From NCBI GenBank assembly GCA_028456385.1, contig JALNQF010000010.1, forward strand, positions 1-64,000: a stretch of DNA of 64,000 bases, in the 5' to 3' direction. This document shows, one piece after another, positions 24,442-35,997 of the stretch. The notes beneath the pieces are model-generated. The model was not told where the DNA came from. It saw only the letters and a list, made by a program, of their open reading frames with translations, and did not search any database. The stretch comes from Ophiosphaerella korrae (Eukaryota > Ascomycota > Dothideomycetes > Pleosporales > Phaeosphaeriaceae). The stretch's first letter is position 1, and the number at the start of each line of letters is the position of its first letter. The translations under genes and the position numbers were made by a program.

Positions 24442-24741
24442 GGTGGGTATTGAGGGTCTGTGGGGGAGTGTGGGCGAGCTTGAGGATGGTGGTGCGGAGA
24501 GTACGATGAAAGAGGGTGGTGGGGTTGAAGAGTAGGTGTAGGTGGGAGGGAAGGCGATGGATGACATCATGGTTTTGATATATGTACTGAGAGGGGTGGG
24601 TACATGTTCGTGGTATTTGAAGAATGGGGCAAGTCTCTTTTTTATTCCACCAAATGTATCCGGCTTTGGTGTAGAATAGAAATATATCTACAAGCAAAGT
24701 ACTGTCGGTCTCTGGTTGTGATCATGGTTGCGTCCTTGCAT

Positions 24742-27700
24742 TTAGTACTGGTAGCGCCTCCTTTTAGCTCCATGTCTACTCTCCCCTCCTACTTTGCGCT
24801 TATGTTCCTTCACATGTTCTCCATCGTCGTTATCATAAGCAACGCCATCATCATCATCATCATCTCCAACTACAAAGTCATGAACTGTACCATGATGGCA
24901 ACGAGAAGAGGTCCCCGGGGGATACAGACATAGATGCTCCCGCTCCTCCCAAGGTTCTCTAAAGTGTGATTCGGTATAATAAACGGTGTAATGGTACACC
25001 CTCTCTTCCGGCGGCCAAATGTGCGCTTGAAGACCGCATCGTGATAATACAGAATCCCAGAGATCACCTCTGTAGCTGCCAAAGGGCTCACGATCGCCAT
25101 GATGACACTTATATGCGTATTCGAATATCGAGTATCCATAATTGTCGACGGCAAAAATGTTCGCACCTCGTTTGATGAGAAATATCAAAGAGTTGGCTTC
25201 TCGTTCGTGCCCATCCTTAGGGTTCCGCGCGTTATTGATCGCAATGTGGAGACAGGTTCTTCCTTCGTAGTCTCGAGCATGTATATTTGCCCCGCTATCA
25301 AGGAGCACCTCAAACATTTCCGCACAATAACCATGGCCAAAACATCGAGCACGATGTAGGAGAAGTGTTGCTCCGTCTTGCATCCTTTCTTCCAGATCGA
25401 TAAATAGTTTACCACGGTCCAATATAGTTTTGAGTGACTCCTAGCAGGGCGAGTTACATTTCGCAAGATTGAATTCAGTATACATGCACGAATGTACCCA
25501 TTGCTGAAATTTCAATCGATGGGCTATTTGTTTCGCTACCCTTGAGAGTAGGATCTGCACCAGCGTCTAACAATAGCCACCTGCATTCCATGATATTTGT
25601 CAAGGCATACTTACTCTGATCCCAGTCGATCGTATATTCAGACAATGCTACACTGATAGGAAAGGAGTTATTAGCAACAGAACACGTGAGTAAAGTTTGG
25701 ACATGAGAAAGTATTTAGAGAAGCTTGGGAGACTATGAGCTACATACCCGTTATACTCTGGTAGGTCATAAAAGGGGGCTACTTCATCAATATCCGCGCC
25801 GTTGTCAACAAGAAATTTGCACACATTCGGTTGATCTACGGGATACTAGTACATGGCACAATTTGGTCAGCACAGGCTTTTTATGTGTGATAAGGCAGAT
25901 TCTCACATGTAACAACGGCGTTCCGTACTCGTTTCTATCTCTGAGTGTGCATCGCCGCTCTACTAGAAGGCGTTTAAGAGCTTCAATGTCATCTTGCTTT
26001 ATAATTTCAAAGACGATGGAATCATTAGGAAGGGTTCTGCCAACGGAGATGACGGGATTCAAAGAGATTTGTCCGTCTGGTCCGTGTTTGTACTGGGTAT
26101 ACGCCATTATAACTGCTTTCGCTCCAGAAGATTGCGAGACCCGCACCCTAGCGATGGTATCAAAGCTTTTCGGACGAAGGGCTAGTCGACTTCGCCTATG
26201 TTGAGCATTTGAGAAATTCCGCTCATTTAGTATGATGCATATCTCATAGCCTCCAACGTCGATTTCTGTACTACTGTACTTCTGGATGATTCTTCCAGTG
26301 CCAGCTACCTTGTACCTGGGAGCTATCGATGTTTTTTATCAGCAATCTATAGAAAGAACGAATGATGATGACACTCACAGCCCGTATTCAAACAAATATT
26401 GTACGAAGAAGCTACAACTCCCCTGAGACGCTCGATGTCTCGAGGGTTGATGTCGTCGTATCCATAAAAAACTTTGACGTTCTCTTGTGGTGAGCTGGAA
26501 GAGTCATACTTGTGTCGGACCGAAATTGAGTGTAGGGTGCATGCTAGATCGTCAATAAAGCGCTCTGCGTCCTCGTTTTGGACAACACATTCCTCTAGCG
26601 CCATCGTTTGTAACGTCTGGATACTTTTCTTTAGCGAAGCATAGTTCTCGGTCGTCTCGCACTCTCCAGACACATGTATTGACTGGCCCAAGGAAGTGCG
26701 TTGAGTATAGATGAACTCATTTGGAGACTGAGATTTCTGGTTCTGGGGAGTGGCAAATATCTTCTCTGTCTGCGAAGTTCCTGGAGCTATTTAGCATTAG
26801 CGCTGCAAGTACGCACGTCTCACTCTGTATAAGGCTGCCCCGCTACAGGAAAAGCCTCCTGCTCACCTCCAGGAACCGCTTGCATTTCCTTTACTGTTGC
26901 AGGTTGTACCCTACAGAGGAACTCTCTTATGAATGCGGCAGCGTTGCCGGCAGCGTATGACCTCCATAGGTCGTTTTTATGTGAGTCTGCGTAGTCGGAG
27001 ATACCTCGAATAACCAAACATTGTCGATTGACATCGACACCCGCTGCTTCTGTCTCGACGCAGAGCGCTCCATTGCACCTCGCGCTGATTTGGTCTCGTT
27101 GCGTAGCATTTCGAATTACCGCATTACCTGTGGCAATTCTACCCTGATGGAAGACTAGCTTGCAGCCGTCGACTTCCGTCCGCCTTGGGCGCTGTACTAA
27201 TTCGCTTTTATCGTATGCTGCACATGGTGATGCAGGATTGCCCACATGGACATGCGTAGCCTTGAAAAGCCTGTCAGTTTCGTGGCCAGGGTGGGCAAAT
27301 TTCCTTTTTTTCTTATATCGTTGTAGCCTTGCAAGCTGACTATGAAACTCGGTTCGCCCCAACTCGTGATCCAAGACAAGCTTGCTAAGCGCGGCTGTCA
27401 GCCTCTAATCTGGATTCTGCATCGCGCGCACCAACTCAAATTGACCGTCACCCATCAACTTGCCCCTCTCGTGGTAGATGCAGGCGGGCTTGCCATCACC
27501 AGGCCATCTTACCACGACGTCTCCAAGATGGATATTTTCGAGCGTGTCCTCAGAAACTACTGGACTAGGAATACCACCTCCGATCCCTACTAGCACCGCC
27601 ATTCGAATGTTTGGGAATGTCTTGAACATAGTGCCCGTCAGCCGCCCGGCGTTGACATTGCCCGTTTCTCCCTGAGGACAATTTGCGATGACGACCGCGT

Positions 27701-27875
27701 GGCCATTGATAGAGCCGCAGGTATACGTGTTTTCGTCGTAGTGTGTATCGTATGGTGGGACTATATACTCCTCGTCTAGCATCAGGACTGCTGGTAAGAG
27801 CTCGAGGTCTGCGACGGGACAGATCCACGCAACATGGTAGGCGCCGCAACTAAGTTGCTTGTTGCTTGAGGCCAT
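24742..27875 (-). CDS. PNP-ankyrin NLR-like protein, interrupted by an in-frame TAG
   Basis: An N-terminal nucleoside phosphorylase-like domain joined to C-terminal ankyrin repeats, a layout seen in fungal NLR-related proteins, some implicated in non-self recognition. Exons are 27875-26867, 26780-26379, 26322-25907, 25845-25748, 25652-25484 and 25440-24742. All join in one frame, 931 codons including the stop. PNP features are VGIGGGIP, LGDVVVRWPGDGKPACIYH, GNAVIRN, CVETEAAG and CLVIRGISDYADSHKNDLW. A helical linker follows (SLKKSIQTLQTM), then LNPVISVGRTLPNDSIVFEII. Ankyrin units follow (LLVERRCTLRDRNEYGTPLLH, FLVDNGADIDEV, LLDAGADPTLKG, EGRTCLHIAINN). The tail is acidic, then basic. No NACHT/NB-ARC P-loop is present. 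TAG at 27407-27405 lies between NPD and RLTAALSKLV, where I expect Trp. See the findings for alternatives. Confidence 0.75.
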
Positions 27876-29486
27876 ATCTGAGCGAAAGCGACAGCGTGTG
27901 TCAATGAGGTTGCATTATGTAAGGGAAAGAACAGTACTGCAATAGGGACGGGTGTTTAGAGAACAAAATCGTTACCTCAGCTTAGTCGATTACAACTGAG
28001 CACGCAGGAGGTTCCACCTGACAGTCGTCGACTCGTGGGGGCGGATATACGGCTCGGCGCTTGTGGTGGTGTCTGATTGGTGACTGGTGCTGCACCTGAT
28101 TGGTCTGCACAAACATTTCCTCGAGTATAGTTTTATAATTGGAGGCTTTCAAATGAATAGGGACTGTTAAAGTCTCTTAATATGACAGTAGGCATAACTA
28201 AGTCTGCTATTAGACCTATAATAGAGGTACATAGCAGCAAGATCCATTTGATATATTATGCTAAAGTCGATATTCTTAGGAAAGAAAGTTCAGCCTATAA
28301 CGTGGTAGTTTTGAAGATCTGACATATGCGGTTATCTTTACCACCGGATGCCATTCTCATGTCTTCTAGGTAAAACGTCTTCAGCTCTCCGAAGTGTTCG
28401 TATAAATAGTTCAGATCGTGTAGTTGTACGTGTCACCGCTTACGCAAGTTTTACTGTTTAGAGGTTTGATAACTCTTACGGTCAGTCTCCAGTCCAGGAT
28501 AGCAAGGTCCCATCCGTTTGGCTCCACTGTCGGATTCAGCTGGCTAACCTGAAGAAGCGATATCGCTGCTGTCGCTCTCTGATACATTGCAATCGAATAT
28601 CGAGGTTAGCAAGGTAGCAGGCTGGGGTTCACTGTTATAACGCATGGTAGGTACTTCCTATGCGTATTTGAAATTTTGCTCCAATCGAGTACCAAGCATG
28701 CATAAAAAGTATCCAGGACGTGCTTAAGTGTCCACAGTCTTAGAGGTCGGTTTATATGGCGCGATAGCAGCCACTGGCTATCGAAATACAGCGGATGTCG
28801 CACCATTACCGTCGCCAGCTCTATCACATGTATTCTTGCTCTTGATCGATCGAATTTTTTATTTTTTATTTTTTATTTGCAAATGGCCTTGAATAAATGG
28901 CAGGTATTCGCTACCCAACGTGTTTGAGATTGTGATGGAGAGATGAAGAATGATGAGTAGGACGGAAGGATTTCGGTGGTAGATAGCCAAGAACTTACAT
29001 TTCACTCCTCCTACCGTTCAGATCTGCAACCAGTCTTAAAACAGTGATTTTCCCTCTCCGTCATTCGACGGAGAGGCTCAGTGCAATGGATGTCCTAACG
29101 CCAGCCCTGGTAGTTCACCCAGCGTAACTTGAGCATAACGCAATGTAAATAAGTCACCTGCCCACTCGTTTTAGACTTTTCTCAACGCAAGTTTGCTCAT
29201 TATTTAGAGGTTTATATAGACAAAGGGCAAGATCTTAGCTTGTCTGTTTACGTGCTGATAGGAAGGATGGAACAGCCATTTGGGGAATGCGAAAACGGAC
29301 GGTCCGTGCGCCAACTTTAGGTATCTGCTCAGCGTCATCGGCTAGTAACGGACGGCGTGGAAATACTGTCTTCACTGCTCTGGCAAACATCGACATCATG
29401 TCGATGCCCTCATGTTGCTAGGCTGCAGAAGCTGGCGCTGCTGGCCCCATACGTCAATTACTCGCTACTATCACCCCCTACCGAGT
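27876..29486. other. AT-rich intergenic region
   Basis: No gene is seen over 1.6 kb. It holds a TTTTTTA-type simple repeat near 28855-28876, a perfect 10 bp hairpin at 29053-29076, and the promoters of the divergent PNP-ankyrin and FPGS genes. Short open frames have no motifs. Confidence 0.55.
29053..29076. repeat. perfect inverted repeat (10 bp arms, 4 nt loop)
   Basis: CCTCTCCGTC and its exact reverse complement flank the loop ATTC. No T-run follows and no gene ends here, so a terminator role is not supported. It could be a protein-binding palindrome or chance. Confidence 0.8.
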
Positions 29487-31134
29487 ATGGAGAAACGCGA
29501 CTATGCCGTAGGTCTATCTCACCAAATGCTCAACGGTTTAATTGACACTTTTAGGCCGCGGTTGCAGCGCTGAATACGCTGCAATCAAATTTTTCTATTG
29601 TCGATGCGATAAGGAAGTCTGGTCGTAGTATGAACAAGCAGGCTATACCAGAAATGATTGAGTGGTGCCATAAAATCGGGTACGAGGTGTGCGACTCCCA
29701 TTATCTTTGAGATGACTAGGCTGACCGTCTTGACAGCCATCAGACTTCGACCGATTGAAGCCTATACATATCGCTGGAACTAAAGGAAAGGGCTCGACGA
29801 GCGCATTTGTCTCTTCAATCCTTGCACAGTATGCGGCATCCAAGAACAACTCGAGTACACAGCCTTCGAAGATTGGCCTATACACTTCCCCACATCTTCG
29901 CTTCGTACGCGAGCGCATACAGATCAACAATGAGCCAATATCAGAGGAGCTATTTGCGAAATACTTCTTCCAGGTGTGGGACAAGTTGGAGGCTGTGGCA
30001 AGGGCCGAAAATGCACCACAAGATGTTCCGACTAAACCAGTATACTTTCGCTACTTGACACTTATGGCTCTGCATGCATATCTTGAAGAAGGTGTTGATT
30101 CAGCCGTCATTGAGTGTGGTATCGGGGGCGAGTTTGACAGCACAAACATCCTCACAAAACCCACAGTAACCGCCGTGACTAGCCTGGGCATTGACCACAC
30201 GGCCATGCTTGGGTCTACACTTCCAGAAATTGCATGGCACAAAGCCGGGATTTTCAAAGAAGGGAGCGTCGCTTTTACAGCACCCCAAAAAGAAGAGGCT
30301 CTAACGGTTCTTCGAGAACGAGCTGCTGCGAGGGGTCTAGATCTTCACATCATTGATGTTCACCCTTCGCTTGCGAACGATGAGATAAAGCTAGGCCTAT
30401 CCGCAGATTTCCAGAAAGTCAATGCCTCTGTTGCCATTGCAACGGCCGCGGCGCATTTACGAGCTTTGGGTCACACCTCGGTTCCAGATCCTACAACTTC
30501 TGCACACATCTCCCTTCCTCCAGCATTCGTTCGCGGTTTGGAAGAAGTGCACTGGGCAGGAAGATGCGAGGTTCGACGTGAGAAGAACGTTGCTTGGCAC
30601 ATTGACGGTGGCCATACTTTGGACAGTATAGAAGTCACTGGCCGATGGTTCGCAGAGCAGATGGAGTCAGCGAGTGCTACATCACAGTTACGGCCCCGAG
30701 TACCCCGTATCCTAATATTCAACCAACAGACGAGAGATGCAAACGCACTTGCGAAAGCCCTCTACGCTGCATTACAAAGTGGCATCAGCTCCGACTCAAC
30801 TTCGCCCTTCACGCATGTCGTCTTCACCACGAACCAGACTTTCAGCGAGGGGTACAAGCCTGATTTAGTTTCGATCAACACTAACCAGCAAGACGTCGAC
30901 ACGCTCGCTGTACAGAAAGCGCTTGCGCATACATGGTCTGAGATTGACAGCTCAGCAGAAGTGCACGTTCTAAGGACAATTGAGGAAGCCGTCGGAACTG
31001 CAAGATCCGTGGCACGGTTATGGGCCAGAGATGCAGGTGCAGATGCGGAGGTAATGGTTTTGGTCACAGGGAGCTTGCATCTAGTTGGTGGAGCAATTGA
31101 AGTTCTGGAAACCGGCACGACAAACCAAACATGA
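29487..31134 (+). CDS. folylpolyglutamate synthase
   Basis: Adds gamma-linked glutamates to reduced folates with ATP, retaining them in the cytosol and mitochondria for one-carbon metabolism and methionine synthesis. Exons are 29487-29507 (seven codons, MEKRDYA), 29555-29686 and 29737-31134, all phase 0, giving 516 residues. Diagnostic features are AVAALNTLQSNF at the N-terminus, IHIAGTKGKGSTSAFV (the ATP-binding loop), YTSPHLRFVRERIQIN, FRYLTLMALH, AVIECGIGGEFDSTN, SLGIDHTAMLG, IAWHKAGIFK, HIDGGHTLDSIEVTGRWF and the C-terminal VLVTGSLHLVGGAI. All substrate and Mg-binding segments of the family are intact. No clear mitochondrial presequence is seen with this start. Homologues are MET7 in yeast and met-6 in Neurospora. 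Confidence 0.93.
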
Positions 31135-31854
31135 CCGTAATACCCCTAGTATAGAAGGGTGGGCTATTATGCAATCTCTTGGCGCTTCAACATGCGCTAG
31201 AGTTCGCAAAGAAATTGAGATATCTTTTGAGAAGAGAAGGCCCGTTATCCTTGCGATAGCTAACATTGTTCGGCTAACAAACAGTGATATTTTCGCCAAG
31301 AGATGCAGTCATATTTGCACCTAGCGTCTCTGCCATGTGAGACTCCAGACAGCGAATCTTCAACAAGTAACTCACTGTTCGCGCTGAATCAGCGATATGT
31401 CAAAATAGAAATATAGAATATCCTTTCTATTTTGATTTATCATCCTCATGTGGGTTTGGGAAGCGGTGAAGACGCATGCTCATCCAGACCAGGTCACAGT
31501 TCACTGAACATGCCCAGCCCGCCGTCGGGATGGAGCCGTTACCTGCAGTGGTTGTGACAAGCCGGCCGATCTATTTGCTCTCTCGTTGGTCAGTAGAACA
31601 GCCAAAGCGCGGACCCGTGGAGTTTTCGTGGTGGATTAAGCTGGGGTAGGCTTGGCTGCTCGGCATAGCGCGAAACCGGCAACGCTTGCCCCGGATGGAG
31701 TCGCGGCCGATTGCTGATAGGTGTGCTCCGATTATTTCCTTGCACCGTTCTTCACGTCATCCTTTGATATATAGTGGACGCTTCTCCGCATAATTCACAT
31801 CGCTAGACTATTCAACAACGATACTTGGGAACATACGACTTCACCGAAGACACC
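31135..31854. other. intergenic, promoter of the ZIP gene
   Basis: Downstream flank of the FPGS gene, then the upstream region of the ZIP gene. A TATA-like GATATATAG lies near 31768-31776, about 85 bases before the start codon. No further gene is seen. Confidence 0.5.
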
Positions 31855-33600
31855 ATGAATTGTCCGTCGAGGAATGACGATATTTTGCTCAACCCTGGAT
31901 GGAACCAGAATCCTCCGAGGTTTGCGGCTGATTTGACGACTTGCCAGGACCTGAATGGAATCGCGAACTCTAGGGAGCTGGGTGATGCAGATCTCTTGTG
32001 CAATGGGTCCCGTAGCTTGCTCCATTCTAAGCTGGAAGACAGTAATTTGAAAGAGATCGGGAAAGGGTCGATGGAGGTTGGGAAGGGTGTCAAAGGGTCC
32101 TGTAAAGGTACATTGATGTCCGAGATGAAGATTGAGTGCCCACATGCTCACATTTTGCAGGACCTTGCACCCATACAATCACAACCATCGGCAATGAGCA
32201 CCAAGCTGTACCGTTCAAGAGCTGGGCTGCTTGGCTCTTGTCTGTTTTTGCTACTTCAATGATGTTTTCTTTTCTAAGTGGGAATATTCCCAAATTCGAG
32301 TTCACACGCAGTAAGAAAATCTCAACAATATGGCCCTGCCTGAATATGGCGTGATAATTCGGTCTAATACTCTGCAGGCCGTGAATCTACTCACCGCCTC
32401 GCCACCAGAGACACATGTGAGTCTGGCTCTGCGCAACCGGATTACGACCTTGCATTTCATGTCGGCGGACTCTTCATTATTCTGTTTGTGTCTTCGACCG
32501 CTTGTGCTTTCCCCATACTTGTCACCAAGTTCCCACGTCTTCGCATCCCTCCTGCCTTTCTTTTTGGTGCCAAGCACTTTGGCACAGGGGTCTTGATCGC
32601 AACTGCTTTTGTCCATTTGCTACCTACAGCATTCTTGTCACTTAGCAACCCATGCCTACCCAAGTTTTGGACGACAGACTACCAGGCTATGCCTGGAGCG
32701 ATCATGCTGGGCAGTATTTTCTTTGTCACGATGATTGAAATGGTCTTTTCGCCGGCCCAGCATGTCTGTGGCGGCAACGAAGGCATAGTAGCCGTATCAC
32801 GCATGGGAAAGGAGAAAACCCCAAAAAATGCATTAGAGAGAGATGAGGAACCACCAGTCCCCGTCCCCACCAACGCAATCCGCAGAACCTACTCGGAGAG
32901 CAGCATGCAAATACGCGAATTCGGCACCCTTCGCGGCCGGGTAACAAGCATCAGCCGAACCCTCACCCGCTACCGCGAAGAAAAGAACCGCCTCGACGCC
33001 ATTGAATCGCTCGAAGGCCCCGCATCAAAGCGCCCAAGTTTCGACTGCGCCATCGAAGACGACACCGAAAGCGCCCACGAACCCCACGCCCTCACGCCAA
33101 CCCAACTGCATCAAAAGGCCGTCATGCAATGCTTCCTACTTGAAATGGGCATCCTGTTTCACTCCGTCTTCATCGGCATGTCGCTCGCTGTCGCCGTTGG
33201 GAACGACTTCATAGTCCTCCTCATCGCCATCGTGTTCCATCAGACGTTTGAAGGCCTCGCGCTCGGCGTCCGCATTGCGGACATCACGTGGCCCAAGCGC
33301 TCGCCGCAGCCCTGGCTTATGGCTGTTGCGTATGGCTGTACGACGCCGCTGGGCCAGGCTATTGGTATTGCGACGCATACGTTATATAGCCCGGGCTCGA
33401 AGGTGGGGCTGCTGCTCGTGGGCATTATGAATGCGGTATCTGCTGGGTTTCTGGTGTTTGCATCGCTGGTGGAACTCATGTCGGAGGACTTTTTGAGCGA
33501 TGAGAGTTGGGTGATACTTAGGGGCAGGAAGAGGGTTGTGGCGTGTTTGTTGGTGTTTGGTGGAGCGTTTTTGATGAGTCTTGTTGGAGCGTGGGCGTAG
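31855..33600 (+). CDS. ZIP-family metal (Zn/Fe) transporter
   Basis: Imports zinc, or possibly iron, across a membrane. Exons are 31855-32107, 32161-32310 and 32378-33600, joined by GT..AG introns, giving 541 residues. The N-terminal 80 residues form a Cys/Asn-containing soluble part. A hydrophobic helix (SWAAWLLSVFATSMMFSFL) and a linker follow. The ZIP core then begins: HVGGLFIILFVSSTACAFPIL, FLFGAKHFGTGVLIATAFVHLLPTAF, and AIMLGSIFFVTMIEMVFSPA. The family's variable loop is long and charged here and lacks a His cluster. The signature helix pair follows: QCFLLEMGILFHSVFIGMSL and VFHQTFEGLALGVRI (His at about residue 422 with Glu). The last three helices carry TTPLGQAIGI. The extended N-terminus is unusual beside compact Zrt1/2 proteins. 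Confidence 0.88.
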
Positions 33601-33998
33601 GCTGTTAGATGTTGGAGAAAGGGAGGAACGGAATGGCGATTTGGGGGCCGGAGTTGGAGACGGAGACGGAGATGGGGTGGTGGATGGAAAGGAGATCCAG
33701 GTGTGCGGATATGGAGAGTGGGAGGGTGGGCGTGGGCAGGCGCCGTTTAGTAATATCCTTTACATACTCAAACATAGCAAATAGAATGTGTCCACGCCCA
33801 AAGAACTTGCCCTTTCATACGAGCAACACTCGAACCTCATGAAGATGCAAACATGCCATGTATGCCATCTCAGCAGAATGAACCTTTCAAGAAATCTTCA
33901 GCAAGAATTATGTGTATTGAACAATAACGCTCCCTATTACATATGCAAATATGCACCTCTATAAATGCAGGGTATCTTGAGGTAAATTCGTAGTCGTA
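33601..33998. other. convergent 3' region between ZIP and MFS genes
   Basis: The 3' flanks of two convergent genes lie here. G-rich purine sequence follows the ZIP stop, then AT-rich sequence. No gene is seen. Confidence 0.5.
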
Positions 33999-34065
33999 AT
34001 ATCCATATCCATATCCATATCCATAACCATAACCATAACCATAACCATAACCATAACCATAACCA
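33999..34065. repeat. hexanucleotide repeat (ATATCC)n(ATAACC)n
   Basis: About four ATATCC units change abruptly to about seven ATAACC units. The array abuts the stop codon of the MFS gene on the minus strand, so on the transcript it reads (GGTTAT)n(GGATAT)n right after the stop. Confidence 0.92.
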
Positions 34066-35997
34066 TTATCTCGTCGTATCCATAATCTCGCTCGCAAACC
34101 GACTCCTCGCCCTGATCCTCGGCCCATAAAAGACCAGTATCCACGGTACAATCGTCAACAAAGTACCGATCCCGCCCAGCAAACTACTCGCCGGCCCAAA
34201 TCCAAGCTGGTTATACATCTGCGTTGTAATAAGCGGAAACACGCCACCTATGGGTCGTTAGTGTCGGGTTATGGATGCAGGGATATAGGGCGTACCAAGT
34301 ATATTCCGACAAAACGATTGCGCAGCCAGCGCGGAACTCGCATACCGGTGATACGTATCCGCCAAGTAATTAAATGTCGACAGATAAATCATGAAGATGC
34401 CGATCGTCGCGATCCCCACTGCAATACTGGGCACGACCCAGTGCACAGAAGGGAGACTCGTCCAGCCAAACATGAACAAGCCAATGGGCATGCACGCGCT
34501 CTCGACACACGCAAAGTACAGCCGGCCTTCGGGCGAGTTGGCCAACTTGCCGTGGCTGCGCGCGATTTTTTCTTGCGTGATGGACATGATGGTTGCGAAG
34601 ATGCTGGCGATGCACATGGCGGCGAAGACGGCGTTGGCCTGTTGGAGGCTGAAGCCGTGGTTTGTTATGAAGACGAGGGGGATCGCCGCGAGCGTGAGGT
34701 ACAGCACGGCCCAGGAGAAGGCGACCCACATGGAGAACCAGAAGACGACTGGCTCGGTAACGAGCAGGTGGAAGGGGCGGTAAAGGGAGATGCCGATCAT
34801 TTTGGAGAGGGATGCGCGTTCTTCGTCGGCCTTGACTTTCCAGCGGATACGCTGTGAGGTCCCGGGGCTTTTATCGTGGGTGCTTGTGGTGAAGCCGTAG
34901 TACCCTGCTGCTTCGCAGGCTTCATAGTATTTGTTTAGGGCGTTTGCTTTCCGCGAGAGGAGGACGGAGCCGCGTGTTTCTTTGAGGATAACGATGATGA
35001 GGGCGACCATGACGCCATCGGCAATAGCTTGGAGATAGAAGATCCAGCGCCACGACGTATTCTGCGCGACGAAGCCGCACACAAGGGGGCCCAGACCTGT
35101 GCCGAAGAGCGCGCCGCCGGAGAATAGTGCCATTGGTGTATTGCGGTCTTCAGCGCGGTAGATATCCGCTACTATGCCACCGACCATGGTAGAGAAGGTT
35201 GAACCACCTACACCAAGAAAGAACCGCGCGAGCAGCATGCCTGTGTAGGAGCGTGCGAGACCGCTACAAAGTTGACATAGAACGAAGAGAAGTCCCGAGG
35301 CGATGAAGACCGGCCTTCGGCCATTGATCTCAGAGAAGGGAGCAAGAATCATGGGAGCTACGGCGAAGCCAGTAGTGAAGAGCGTGATGCCAACAAGTGC
35401 AGCGACGCTGCTTACCCCCCATTCCGCAGTCATCTGAGCTAATCCAGGACTGTAAGAGCCCGCCGAGAAGGCAGTGAGGGCAGTAATGATACAAGCAACC
35501 CATATCGTCAAATTCTTTCTCGTTTCTGACCAGTCAAATGGATCTGCATAATTTGTGAGATTTGGTGGTTGTGGCAGTGGTTCCTGACCGGGTAATGTCG
35601 GATGAATGGTGGTTGGATGGGGAAGCTCAGTCTCGAACGTCAAATACTCCCAAATAAGATCCTTATACTCTTGCTGCGACCCCATCTGAAGTGAAGAATG
35701 CTGCGATTCATCCTCCTTCTCCTTCTCGTCATGCTCGGTGTCAGAAGCGGGGTCACAGCTCCCATTCCGGCTTTTATCATAGATTGTTATTCCCGGGCCC
35801 TCGGGTAGACACGAAGCGAGCTCTGACTGGTGTGGAAGGTCGATTTCAGCATTGGATGCCATGTTGCCATCCGTCGTGTCTGATGCAGAATCAAACTCGA
35901 CAGATGGGCGATGAAGAGGAGAAAAGCAATCGCCGGGATCAGTGAGGATATAACATCTCCACCAATTCCTTAAACAGCGCGGGAATTCACGACCCAC
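34066..35997 (-). CDS. DHA1-family MFS transporter (drug/polyamine type)
   Basis: A proton antiporter of the major facilitator superfamily, predicted in the plasma membrane. It probably exports toxic compounds or moves polyamines. Exon 1 is 35997-34296 and exon 2 is 34247-34066 (GTACGC..CATAG, phase 1), giving 627 residues from the first ATG. An internal ATG at 35862 (MASNAEIDLPHQ) is an equally good start. About 140 acidic cytosolic residues precede helix 1. Motif A is the DHA1 form APFSEINGRRPVF, and LGVGGSTFSTMVGGIVADI and GLGPLVCGFVAQNTSWRWIFYLQAI are characteristic. The second half begins at RPFHLLVTEPVVF, and the exon 2 helices end in FYGPRIRARSRFA. The GGWRW-type loop and RxxxG motif C resemble polyamine-transporter-like proteins, but the substrate is not determined. 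Confidence 0.87.

Noticed and set aside
24742..27875. NACHT or NB-ARC domain in the PNP-ankyrin protein
   Set aside because: No Walker A (GxxGxGKS/T) or related motif was found in any exon or skipped interval of the linker.
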